From positions 1-8,559 of the forward strand of contig JALNVE010000133.1 of assembly GCA_023227695.1 (NCBI GenBank): 8,559 nucleotides of DNA. The letters run 5' to 3'. Of this stretch, positions 1 through 6,077 are shown piece by piece. Below the pieces are notes generated by a model. It saw only the letters and a program-made list of their open reading frames with translations. It had not been told where the DNA came from and did not search any database. This DNA comes from Paludibacteraceae bacterium (GTDB lineage: Bacteria; Bacteroidota; Bacteroidia; Bacteroidales; Paludibacteraceae). A program made the translations under genes and the position numbers. Numbering within the stretch: position 1 is the first letter of the stretch; every line of letters begins with the position of its first letter.

Positions 1-104
1 AGTCTTTCAATGCGAAAATCAAACTTTTCAGGGCTAATCTGCGTGGGGTCGTAGATAAGAAGTTCTTCCTATTCCGTATCGCCAATATTTATGCTTTTCC
101 CCAC
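1..104 (-). pseudogene. Coding-like fragment with in-frame amber stop, runs off left edge
   Basis: Read on the minus strand, the frame starting at GTG (104-102) gives VGKSINIGDTE, then TAG at 71-69, then EELLIYDPTQISPEKFDFRI and on past the window edge. The part after the stop has the composition of real protein-coding sequence, including IYDPTQISPE, while the other two frames contain stops. This frame differs from that of the 187-aa gene just upstream. It could be the 5' end of a separate gene inactivated by a nonsense change, or the decayed continuation of a longer gene whose N-terminal part is the 187-aa ORF, in which case a frameshift plus a stop separate the pieces. It could also be a gene whose true start is elsewhere, or a sequence error. 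The family is not recognised. The frame and stop are seen directly; the pseudogene reading is inference. Confidence 0.4.
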
Positions 105-111
105 TAAATTT

Positions 112-675
112 CTACTGACCCATCTCTTCGCTTGTAAAAATCAGTTTCAGCAGTTCCATATCCTCTGCGCTGTATTTGTCTGTCAGCCAGAAGTGGTTGA
201 ATAGCACCGCCTGCATCTTTTCGTGTTCAACGGAGAAGTTCTGAATCTGGTCCTTCTTGTTCATGCTCTCTTCTATTAGGCTTGCCATTGACATGTTTTC
301 GTTGTAGGTAGTCATCTCTGCCATGATTTCCTTTTCGACCGGAAATCTGTTCTGCTTCTGGATTCGCTTCTGAGCATAGACGTAATTGGCCGAATCTTTG
401 GTCATGAGTAGGTCTTTGATTCGATCTGCCAATTCGATCGTCGAAAATCTCAACTGGTTGTATATTTTTGTCTGCTCCGGGTCTGACACACCTTCTGTGA
501 CGTATTGGAGCATGTATTTGTAGGTCGTTTCCAATTCCTCTTTTTTATCCATCCATTCGCCTATCTGTAGTAGGCTGGCTAAAAGGGTCAGTTTGTCGAA
601 CGCCATCTTTAAATGTTTTGACAAAACGGAGTTGCAGATTTCTTTATGTATGGTTTCAATTTCTTTGTGTGTCAT
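112..675 (-). CDS. Hypothetical helical protein, 187 aa, possibly truncated
   Basis: I do not recognise a named family. The protein has no signal peptide and no membrane segment, so it is probably cytoplasmic. It is rich in Glu, Lys, Met and Leu and reads as a series of amphipathic helices, for example residues 14-38, 45-60, 76-92 and 126-145, resembling alpha-solenoid or TPR-like folds without a clear TPR consensus. The start is the ATG at 675, about 20 nt downstream of the expected transcription start of a Bacteroidetes-type promoter. It ends in FTSEEMGQ and TAG. Coding-like sequence resumes within a few bases in another frame, so this may be the N-terminal part of a longer protein that has been broken. 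Nothing follows the gene that looks like a terminator, which also fits continuing transcription to the left. The gene is real; its function is unknown. Confidence 0.7.
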   Translation of the reverse strand: MTHKEIETIHKEICNSVLSKHLKMAFDKLTLLASLLQIGEWMDKKEELETTYKYMLQYVTEGVSDPEQTKIYNQLRFSTIELADRIKDLLMTKDSANYVYAQKRIQKQNRFPVEKEIMAEMTTYNENMSMASLIEESMNKKDQIQNFSVEHEKMQAVLFNHFWLTDKYSAEDMELLKLIFTSEEMGQ

Positions 676-701
676 ATAATTCTAATTATGCTGTGAAATT
701 A

Positions 702-731
702 CTAAGATAACGGGCTGTTTGCAAGTTCAAA
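702..731 (-). promoter_or_regulatory. Promoter of the 187-aa gene
   Basis: On the minus strand there is TTTG (731-728), an 18-nt spacer, then TATCTTAG (709-702). This matches the Bacteroidetes -33/-7 form TTTG/TAnnTTTG with one mismatch in the -7 box. The expected start lies about 20 nt upstream of the ATG at 675. An imperfect inverted repeat (729-751) overlaps the -33 element and could be an operator, but it is too weak to claim. Confidence 0.55.
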
Positions 732-915
732 TCGAATTTTGATTCCGATTTTCTTACCTAACATGACCTTATTTTATTTTTATAAAAGAATAAAGGCAAA
801 AATGATGCCTCGTGAATTTGTTAAAAAAAAGATGACAGAATGACAATTTTTTCTACTAAAATGGGGGAATAGTATGTTTTTTTGTCTTATTCTCTTTTTT
901 CATAGAACGTTAAAG

Positions 916-946
916 ATTGATAGGAACGCAAAAAATATTATTTTTG
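916..946 (+). promoter_or_regulatory. Promoter of the DUF3078-like gene (and likely operon)
   Basis: TATTTTTG at 939-946 is a perfect TAnnTTTG -7 box. ATTG at 916-919, 19 nt upstream, is a one-mismatch -33 element. Transcription would start near 953, giving a leader of about 20 nt before the ATG at 973. The region between this promoter and the divergent one at 702-731 is AT-rich and shows no gene. Confidence 0.65.
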
Positions 947-972
947 CAGATATAATTTAAAAGATTAGAAAA

Positions 973-2106
973 ATGAATTTGAAAAGAAAATTGATGCTGG
1001 TTGGAATGACCATGTTTGCCATTATTGGTTCGATTCAGGCAGAAGAAGAATCTGTTAAACTATTGGTCTCTAATGCAGAAAGCGTAAAAGGTGGTTATAA
1101 AGAGAGTACTGACAGCATTTATTGGAAGTTCCCTGGTTCTGTGGGGTTAAATGCTAACCAAGCTTATTTTAATGAATATTGTACAGATGGAGTAGGAAGT
1201 GCTGCTTCTGTGGATGCTTTTCTTAAACTCAATGCCAATTATCAGAAAGATAAGGTGATGTGGATGAATAACTTCTCTGCTCAATACGGATTTATTTATT
1301 CCGATCAATTCTCAGGAGGTGATGATGTCCGTAAAAACATGGATAATTTCTCTTTGCAGACAAAGTTTGGTTATAAGGCTGCAAAAAATTTTTATTATAC
1401 AGCTTTAGGTAACTTGGAATCTCAGTTTCAAAAGGGTTATTCTTATGACAAGAAGGATGTAAATAATTTGGATTCAGCTATTTTGGTTTCCAATTTCTTT
1501 TCACCTGCCTATTTGAAATTAGCTCTTGGTATTGATTATATTCCGAATAAATACATCTCTTGCTTTGTTTCTCCTGTGACAGCACGTTTCACATTCTGTG
1601 CTGATACTTTGTTGTCTTCCAATTATGGTATGGAGCGCAAGTCTAATGGTGATTATGAGAAGACAAGAACAGAAATCGGTGCTTTTGCTAAATTGGTTTC
1701 TGATTTTGATATGACAAAGACTGTTCACTTTTTCTCTTCTCTTGAAGGATTCTATGCATATAATGCTGCCGTACAGGAGTATAATGATATTTTTGCAGAC
1801 AAAGGTGTCTATTTCGACGAGATGGACGCTTATTTGTTAGAGCATCCAACTGTGGACATGTATGATAAGGATATTCATGGTTGGTACGTTAAATGGAAAT
1901 TGGAGCTTTCTATGAAGGTGACTAAGTTAATCAACGTTTCGTTACGTACCCAGTTGAAGTATGATAATGCAGAGAAGAGAACAAACGAAAATATTGCTGA
2001 AAAAGGGGTGAGAACTCCTACAACAGACGCATGGAAATTGGGATATCCAGTTGCTAGAACTCAGTTCTGGGAATCAATTTCTCTTGGAGTCTCTTATAAT
2101 TTCTAA
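973..2106 (+). CDS. DUF3078-like secreted, probable outer-membrane beta-barrel protein
   Basis: The 377-aa product starts with a classic signal peptide: MNLKRK, then a hydrophobic stretch to about residue 20, with a cleavage motif IQA before EEES near residue 23. The mature part alternates polar and hydrophobic residues and is rich in aromatics throughout, and the protein ends in LGVSYNF. A terminal Phe on a beta-strand is the usual mark of outer-membrane barrels. The region from about residue 50 (YWKFPGSVGLNANQAYFNEY) through LKLNANYQKDKVMWMNNFSA resembles the N-terminal block of Bacteroidetes DUF3078 proteins. That family usually has NW-x-GG-like residues after the NQA segment; here the equivalent is NEYCTDGVGS. 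The family's function is unknown. The gene lies 48 bp before the HAD gene with no intervening terminator, so the two are probably co-transcribed. The start is supported by the signal peptide and the promoter 27 bp upstream. Confidence 0.8.
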   Translation: MNLKRKLMLVGMTMFAIIGSIQAEEESVKLLVSNAESVKGGYKESTDSIYWKFPGSVGLNANQAYFNEYCTDGVGSAASVDAFLKLNANYQKDKVMWMNNFSAQYGFIYSDQFSGGDDVRKNMDNFSLQTKFGYKAAKNFYYTALGNLESQFQKGYSYDKKDVNNLDSAILVSNFFSPAYLKLALGIDYIPNKYISCFVSPVTARFTFCADTLLSSNYGMERKSNGDYEKTRTEIGAFAKLVSDFDMTKTVHFFSSLEGFYAYNAAVQEYNDIFADKGVYFDEMDAYLLEHPTVDMYDKDIHGWYVKWKLELSMKVTKLINVSLRTQLKYDNAEKRTNENIAEKGVRTPTTDAWKLGYPVARTQFWESISLGVSYNF

Positions 2107-2123
2107 TTGATTTACAATTAGAG
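2101..2123 (+). other. Small intercistronic hairpin overlapping a stop codon
   Basis: CTAATTG (2103-2109) and CAATTAG (2115-2121) form a 7-bp stem around a 5-nt loop, extendable by one A-T pair and one G-T wobble. It overlaps the TAA of the DUF3078-like gene. No T-run follows, so it is not a classical terminator. It may be a weak attenuator or protect the 3' end of the upstream mRNA. Confidence 0.3.
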
Positions 2124-2154
2124 GATCGTGTTTAGTGTATAAGTAAAAGTGCGG

Positions 2155-2874
2155 ATGATTATAGATTTGGAAAAACTCAAGGATTTGGATTTGAAGGCAT
2201 TCTTCTTCGATATGGATGGTGTCCTTTTTGATTCTATGTCCAATCATGCAAAGGCATGGTGCTCGGCGTTTGATGATTTAGGTATTGAATTCAGTGCCTA
2301 CGATGCCTATATGCGTGAGGGTATGACAGGTGCGTCTACTATCCGCGATGCCTTTACCCGTCAGTTGGGCAGAGATGCTTCGGAAGAGGAATGCAAGCGT
2401 ATATATAAGGTAAAGTCCCACTACTTTGAATCACTACCACCTGCAGTTCCGATGGAACATGTCTTGGATGTGTTAAAGACAGTGAAGGCGGCAGGATTGG
2501 ACATTTTTTTGGTGACCGGTTCTGGCCAAGTTTCATTGTTGGATAAGTTGAATTACTTCTTTCCGGATATTTTCCATCGTGAGAAGATGGTGACCGCTTT
2601 TGATGTGAAGAAGGGCAAACCCGATCCTGAACCCTATTTGATGGCATTGAAGAAGGGTGGTTATGAAAAAAATCAGGCAATTGTAGTTGAGAATGCTCCG
2701 TTGGGTGTGCGTTCAGCTGTCAGTGCAGGTATCTTTACTATTGCCGTCAATACCGGAATCCTAGAAGATAAAGAACTGTCTGGCAATGGAGCTGGAGTGG
2801 TATATTCTAAAATGCAGGAGTTATATACTGAACTTCCTGAAATAATAAAGAGATCAAAAATGATTGATCTTTGA
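2155..2874 (+). CDS. HAD-superfamily phosphatase/phosphomutase (beta-PGM-like)
   Basis: This is a cytoplasmic 239-aa HAD hydrolase with all four motifs visible. Motif I is FFFDMDGVLFDS (nucleophile Asp19, acid/base Asp21). Motif II is LVTGSG (Thr121). Motif III is KKGKPDP (Lys153/Lys155). Motif IV is VVENAPLGV (Glu179), followed by the usual AVSAGIFTIAVNTG. Between motifs I and II lies a helical cap of about 75 residues, the C1 type of beta-phosphoglucomutases and sugar-phosphate phosphatases. The substrate cannot be told; a phosphorylated sugar is most likely. A longer reading from GTG at 2149 adds only two residues, and the ATG at 2155 is preferred. There is no good promoter in the 48-bp gap upstream, and the next gene begins 26 bp downstream, so it is probably the middle gene of a three-gene unit. 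Motif IV has Glu-Asn rather than two acidic residues, a variant I believe is common in Bacteroidetes homologues. Confidence 0.9.
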   Translation: MIIDLEKLKDLDLKAFFFDMDGVLFDSMSNHAKAWCSAFDDLGIEFSAYDAYMREGMTGASTIRDAFTRQLGRDASEEECKRIYKVKSHYFESLPPAVPMEHVLDVLKTVKAAGLDIFLVTGSGQVSLLDKLNYFFPDIFHREKMVTAFDVKKGKPDPEPYLMALKKGGYEKNQAIVVENAPLGVRSAVSAGIFTIAVNTGILEDKELSGNGAGVVYSKMQELYTELPEIIKRSKMIDL

Positions 2875-2900
2875 AAATCCGATAATTAATAATTCTGATT

Positions 2901-3947
2901 ATGTTGTTTGATATTGTAAATGCAAGTATTGATAAACTTGTTGTACATAAAATAGGTTCACGTACAGAGAATACGGAGAATGTCTATTCCAAGAAATGTA
3001 TGGATTTGGAAGAGGACAATCCGGTTCAGATGTTGAAGCAGTATTTTCTGTCTTCTTTCAGAGAACCCGTTTTATACCATTTCGAGGGGACGAATAATGT
3101 AAACGATAACATCGTTTATCAGTCGGCTTGTGCAATATTCGACAATCCGGATTTGTTTTACGAACACTCCAGAATCATCGCTTCTTATTTGTACGAAAAC
3201 TCGTCTCATCCGCAGATTAAGGCAGGCGAGTTTTATTTGGCTCTGTTCAACGATGTCCAGATTTTTGATCAAAATGTCCGTTGCTTGGGTATCTTCAAGT
3301 CAGAAAACAAGGAGACTTATCTTAAAATTTGTACAGGCACAGAATCATTTGATATCGATTGTGAAGAGGGCATCAACGTGAAGAAGATGGATAAGGGCTG
3401 TTTGATCTTCGATATAGAAAGGGAAAATGGTTTTGTTGCTTCTTTAATAGATAAGGTCAGCAAGCAGGAGGCTCTGTTTTGGAAAAGTGATTTCTTGGGT
3501 TTGACCGAACGTCAGGACAATAACTTCTTTACAAAGAATTATCTGAATGTCTGCAAAGAGTTCGTAAACAATGTGTTTACTGCAGAAAATGAAGTTCCAC
3601 GTACAGAGCAGATAGATATGTTGAACCGATCTATCAACTACTTCAAGGACAATTCAATGTTTAACGAGGAGAAATTTGAGGATGAAGTTTTGGCTGCCCC
3701 AGATGTTGTCCAAGCTTTCAACGAATATAAAGATCTTTACGGACAGGAGAATGACGTTCATTTTAACGAAGAGTTTAAGATTTCTCCCGATATAGTAAAG
3801 AAAGAGAATAAGAGTTTCAAGTCTGTTCTGAAGCTGGATAAAAACTTTCATGTCTACGTTCATGGTGGTCAGCGATATATAGAAAAAGGTTTTGATAATG
3901 GCAAAGGTCTGCATTTTTACAAACTCTATTTCGAATACGAGAGCTAA
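2901..3947 (+). CDS. Nucleoid-associated protein, NdpA/YejK (NA37) family
   Basis: The 348-aa protein has the layout of the NA37 family (E. coli YejK, about 335 aa), DNA-associated proteins of poorly known role. It opens with IVNASIDKLVVHKIGSR, matching the conserved N-terminal strand with the VHKIG core. It continues with a helical block, LEEDNPVQMLKQYFLSSF, where family members carry a similar leucine/phenylalanine pattern, and a central AGEFYLALFNDVQ segment. The C-terminal third ends in a beta-rich segment with FHVYVHGGQRYIEKGFDNGK. There is no signal peptide, so it should act in the cytoplasm on the nucleoid. It lies 26 bp after the HAD gene and is followed by a strong terminator, making it the last gene of the probable operon. 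Nothing is truncated. Family assignment is by recognition of motifs and length; its role here is not known. Confidence 0.85.
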   Translation: MLFDIVNASIDKLVVHKIGSRTENTENVYSKKCMDLEEDNPVQMLKQYFLSSFREPVLYHFEGTNNVNDNIVYQSACAIFDNPDLFYEHSRIIASYLYENSSHPQIKAGEFYLALFNDVQIFDQNVRCLGIFKSENKETYLKICTGTESFDIDCEEGINVKKMDKGCLIFDIERENGFVASLIDKVSKQEALFWKSDFLGLTERQDNNFFTKNYLNVCKEFVNNVFTAENEVPRTEQIDMLNRSINYFKDNSMFNEEKFEDEVLAAPDVVQAFNEYKDLYGQENDVHFNEEFKISPDIVKKENKSFKSVLKLDKNFHVYVHGGQRYIEKGFDNGKGLHFYKLYFEYES

Positions 3948-3988
3948 TAAATAAAGTAGACGTTTGATTTTTTTTTCAGGTATAAATT

Positions 3989-4027
3989 AAAGAGATTTTG
4001 ATTAAAACGAATCAAAATCTCTTTTTT
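3989..4027 (+). terminator. Rho-independent terminator of the 973-3947 operon
   Basis: A perfect 15-bp stem, AAAGAGATTTTGATT (3989-4003) with AATCAAAATCTCTTT (4010-4024), closes a 6-nt loop AAAACG and runs into six T's (4022-4027). It lies 41 bp after the NA37 stop codon and ends the plus-strand transcription unit. Confidence 0.9.
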
Positions 4028-4083
4028 GTTGAATGCATTCATTTAATTTTGTTCATAATGTTTTCTTTTTTGATATTTATTAA

Positions 4084-4153
4084 TATATTTGTTTGGTCAA
4101 AAAGAAATGGTTTCATAATATATTATTTTTAATGAAAATACCATTTGTTGACC
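4084..4153 (+). other. Imperfect inverted repeat behind a -7-like box
   Basis: GGTCAA (4095-4100) pairs with TTGACC (4148-4153), and AAATGGT (4105-4111) with ACCATTT (4140-4146), separated by a 4-versus-1-nt internal bulge. TTCAT (4112-4116) can then pair with ATGAA (4132-4136) across an AT-rich 15-nt loop. A perfect TAnnTTTG (TATATTTG, 4084-4091) ends four bases before the left arm, so a transcript starting there would begin at the hairpin, but no TTTG lies at the -33 distance. No T-run follows the right arm, so it is not a terminator. Possible readings are a structured small RNA or leader, an operator, or a degenerate miniature element. Confidence 0.4.
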
Positions 4154-4417
4154 TAAAATAGTTCTTTTCAGAATTTCCAATTTATCTTGAAAGTCAAATG
4201 TATATGAGTTTTATTTGATTTTTGTGACTATTTTTCTGTTAATGATTAAAGAAAATAAACAGAGAAGCAAGTGAAAGTGTTTTTATGTTAACATTCTGAT
4301 TGAAAATTTCTAGCGAGGTTTAATACTTAAGAAGAACTGTTGAATGGAACTGTTTACCATTTTTTTATATGATATGTGTATGGGCGGGGTTGCGTAAGTC
4401 ATTGTTATGACTAGAAA

Positions 4418-4525
4418 ATGAAATTTATTTTGTTGAAGGAAAAACAAATGAATATAATTCGGAGGCTATTGAAATATGATTTAGAAAAGAGTTTAAATAA
4501 ATCAGATTTTGTTTGGCACAAGTAA
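4418..4525 (+). CDS. Doubtful small ORF, 35 aa
   Basis: The ATG at 4418 opens 35 codons (MKFILLKEKQMNIIRRLLKY, then a Lys/Asp-containing tail ending FVWHK) to TAA at 4523-4525. An internal ATG at 4448, preceded by an AAGGA-like stretch (4436-4440), would give 25 aa. The RRLLKYDLEKSL part could form a short amphipathic helix. There is no clear promoter, no homology that I recognise, and the composition is close to the AT-rich background, so it may be chance. Confidence 0.15.
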   Translation: MKFILLKEKQMNIIRRLLKYDLEKSLNKSDFVWHK

Positions 4526-4535
4526 TCCTTCTTTT

Positions 4536-4566
4536 TTTCATATAAAGTGAGATTCTTATTATTTTG
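4536..4566 (+). promoter_or_regulatory. Weak candidate promoter of the Crp/Fnr gene
   Basis: TTTC (4536-4539), a 19-nt spacer and TTATTTTG (4559-4566) match the TTTG/TAnnTTTG form with one mismatch in each box. The predicted start is about 15 nt before the ATG at 4589. The local sequence is so T-rich that a chance match is possible. Confidence 0.3.
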
Positions 4567-4588
4567 TTTATTTTAAATCTTATTATTT

Positions 4589-5215
4589 ATGCAACATGAA
4601 TTAGATTTGCAGTTTATTCAGTCTCAAATACAGAAGATTACAGGTAACGCTACTTTCCCTGCTTCTATATTAAATGAGGTGATTTCTATGATAGAAGTTT
4701 TTCATCTGAAGAAATTTGATCAGTTTTTGAAAGCCGGTGAAGTTTGTAAATATTGGGGGTTTGTGGATTCAGGTCTTATTCGTACTTTCTATTTTAAGAA
4801 AGGTAAAGATGTTACCGAATATTTCGCTCCAGAAGGTTTTTCATTTACATCGTTGGAAAGTATTTTCACTGGCAAACCCAGTCAGTTGATTATTGAGGCT
4901 TTGGAACCAACAGTAATATATGCATTGTCAAAAAGTAATGTAGATAAGCTTTGTGATAAATATCACGAGGTGGAAATTCTATACAGAAGAATATTGGAGG
5001 TTACTTTAATCGCTTCTCAGCATCGTGCAGATTCTCTTCAGTTTGAAACAGCAGAGGAGAAGTATGAGAATCTTTTGGATAAAATCCCTAAGGTTTTGTT
5101 GCGAGTTCCTTCTTTGTATGTCGCATCTTATTTGGGGATAACACCTGAGACGCTTAGCCGTGTACGTGCCAAGCAAGGAAAACCTCATCGCACCAAAGAG
5201 GAAGAGGAGGGGTAA
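4589..5215 (+). CDS. Crp/Fnr-family transcriptional regulator
   Basis: The 208-aa protein has the two-part plan of the family. A cNMP-binding-like jelly-roll spans about residues 35-115: FLKAGEVCKYWGFVDSGLIR, then EYFAPEGFSFTSLESIFTG and ALEPTVIYALS. A long connecting helix (about 116-150) follows. The C-terminal domain has AEEKYENLLDKIPK and a helix-turn-helix around residues 172-194 (VPSLYVASYLGITPETLSRV). The canonical cAMP-binding signature (an FGE loop with a paired Arg and Ser/Thr) is not present, as in many Bacteroidetes members, so it probably senses something else or nothing. There are no Fnr-type N-terminal cysteines for an iron-sulphur cluster. It is a single-gene unit with its own terminator, just upstream of the beta-barrel/radical SAM pair; control of that pair is possible but unproven. 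The C-terminus is a charged tail, RTKEEEEG. Confidence 0.92.
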   Translation: MQHELDLQFIQSQIQKITGNATFPASILNEVISMIEVFHLKKFDQFLKAGEVCKYWGFVDSGLIRTFYFKKGKDVTEYFAPEGFSFTSLESIFTGKPSQLIIEALEPTVIYALSKSNVDKLCDKYHEVEILYRRILEVTLIASQHRADSLQFETAEEKYENLLDKIPKVLLRVPSLYVASYLGITPETLSRVRAKQGKPHRTKEEEEG

Positions 5216-5242
5216 AGCCTTTCGATTATAGGTAAATGATTC

Positions 5243-5277
5243 AATGGAGATTGACTGAAAGTTAATCTTCATTTTTT
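5243..5277 (+). terminator. Terminator of the Crp/Fnr gene
   Basis: AATGGAGATTGACT (5243-5256) pairs with AGTTAATCTTCATT (5260-5273) over 14 positions, two of them G-T wobbles, around a GAA loop and is followed by a T-run to 5277. It lies 28 bp after the stop codon. Confidence 0.82.
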
Positions 5278-5297
5278 CATTTCTTTTTTTCATTCCT

Positions 5298-5329
5298 TTT
5301 GTGATATTATGAAAAATTAAATATCTTTG
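5298..5329 (+). promoter_or_regulatory. Strong promoter of the barrel/radical SAM operon
   Basis: TTTG (5298-5301), a 20-nt spacer and TATCTTTG (5322-5329) fit both boxes of the Bacteroidetes consensus exactly. The start would fall near 5336, leaving a leader of about 100 nt before the ATG at 5439. That leader is AT-rich, with only a weak ATAGA/TCTAT pairing and no riboswitch that I recognise. Confidence 0.8.
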
Positions 5330-5438
5330 CCGTGAAGTGACTTGTTTTATTGATAGATTTTATCTTTTGAAAAATTGTCTATTAGTAAAAGGTTAGCATA
5401 AGTAATATATTGAATTTAAATAAAAACAACTCTATTCA

Positions 5439-6077
5439 ATGAAAAAGATATTATTTGCTCTTTCTTTGTTGTTGGTAACTTCCATGACAACAGTAAAGGC
5501 ACAGGAGGACGTCAAAGTAAGATTTGGTTTGACTGCGGGTTTTAACATGACTAAATGGAATGGTGATTACTCTTCAGAATTAGGAACAAGTTTCATGCCT
5601 GGTTTCAATTTAGGAGGTGTTGCAGAAATGCAGTTGTTCGCAAAGTGGTCTGTTCAACCAGAATTGTTGTTCTCATACGAAGGAACAAATACTGATGATT
5701 TTGGTTCAGCAAGTGCAATGTATATCAAATTACCGGTGTTAGTATATTATAATTTCTTAAATGTTGGTCCTGGTCAACTTTCTCCAGGTGTTGGTCCTTA
5801 TTTCGCAGGTGGAGTAGGAGGTTCGTTCAACGGAGGTTCTACTTTGGGTTATGACGGTATCGCAGAGAAGTTTGATTGGGGTATGCAAATTCGTGTTGCT
5901 TATGAGCTTCAGACACTTGGTGTAACTGCTCTTAATGGTATGTATGCTTACGTTGGTTATGAGCAAGGTTTTACTAAGACTTATAACATGGGTCTTATGG
6001 TTGGTGTTGGATATAAATTCCAATACAGCAAATGGTTGAAGTCTGCTTATAACAAGGGAATTTTCAAGGTTAATTAA
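5439..6077 (+). CDS. Outer-membrane beta-barrel protein, PorT-like domain
   Basis: The 212-aa precursor has a clear signal peptide: MKK, a Leu/Val/Thr core, and VKA before QEDV near residue 21. The mature part carries the pattern of the Bacteroidetes small barrel family (PF13568-like). RFGLTAGFNMTKW (about 28-40) is followed by PGFNLGGVAEMQLFAKWSVQPELLFSYEG (about 54-82), then MYIKLPVLVYYNF (about 94-106), GPYFAGGVGG, and closing strands YAYVGYEQGF and NMGLMVGVGYKF. Such proteins span the outer membrane; the cargo or partner is unknown. Unusually, the final barrel-like strand (GVGYKF, about 189-194) is followed by about 18 more residues (QYSKWLKSAYNKGIFKVN), a short cationic-aromatic tail, so the protein does not end in the usual aromatic strand. 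Its TAA overlaps by one base the ATG of the radical SAM gene. It is driven by a near-ideal promoter and is likely well expressed. Confidence 0.87.
   Translation: MKKILFALSLLLVTSMTTVKAQEDVKVRFGLTAGFNMTKWNGDYSSELGTSFMPGFNLGGVAEMQLFAKWSVQPELLFSYEGTNTDDFGSASAMYIKLPVLVYYNFLNVGPGQLSPGVGPYFAGGVGGSFNGGSTLGYDGIAEKFDWGMQIRVAYELQTLGVTALNGMYAYVGYEQGFTKTYNMGLMVGVGYKFQYSKWLKSAYNKGIFKVN

Larger units (their letters stand above)
3948..4588. other. 641-bp AT-rich intergenic region
   Basis: There is no convincing gene here on either strand. It contains the terminator of the preceding operon (3989-4027), a TAnnTTTG-like box (4084-4091) immediately before an imperfect hairpin (4095-4153), a doubtful 35-codon ORF (4418-4525) and a weak promoter for the Crp/Fnr gene (4536-4566). 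The remainder, about 4155-4415, is AT-rich with many stops, and I see nothing in it. Confidence 0.6.

Noticed and set aside
729..751. Imperfect inverted repeat AAATCGAAT/GATTCCGATTT over the -33 element of the 187-aa gene
   Set aside because: The match is short and bulged in AT-rich DNA; a chance occurrence cannot be excluded without conservation.
1519..1728. Minus-strand 69-codon open frame inside the DUF3078-like gene
   Set aside because: It is antisense to a well-supported gene, has no promoter, and its Cys/His/Arg-rich composition is typical of a shadow frame.
2149..2154. GTG start at 2149 for the HAD gene
   Set aside because: It adds only two residues ahead of a standard ATG at 2155, which is the more likely start.
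2354..2680. Minus-strand 108-codon open frame inside the HAD gene
   Set aside because: The HAD motifs on the plus strand account for this sequence; the Pro/Ser-rich antisense product looks like an artefact.
4418..4525. Small ORF as a candidate precursor peptide for the radical SAM enzyme
   Set aside because: It lies about 1.5 kb away beyond a separate regulator gene and two terminators, has no Cys or Gly-rich core, and may not be expressed.
5336..5438. Possible riboswitch in the leader of the barrel/radical SAM operon
   Set aside because: Only short AT pairings are visible and no known riboswitch core is recognisable.
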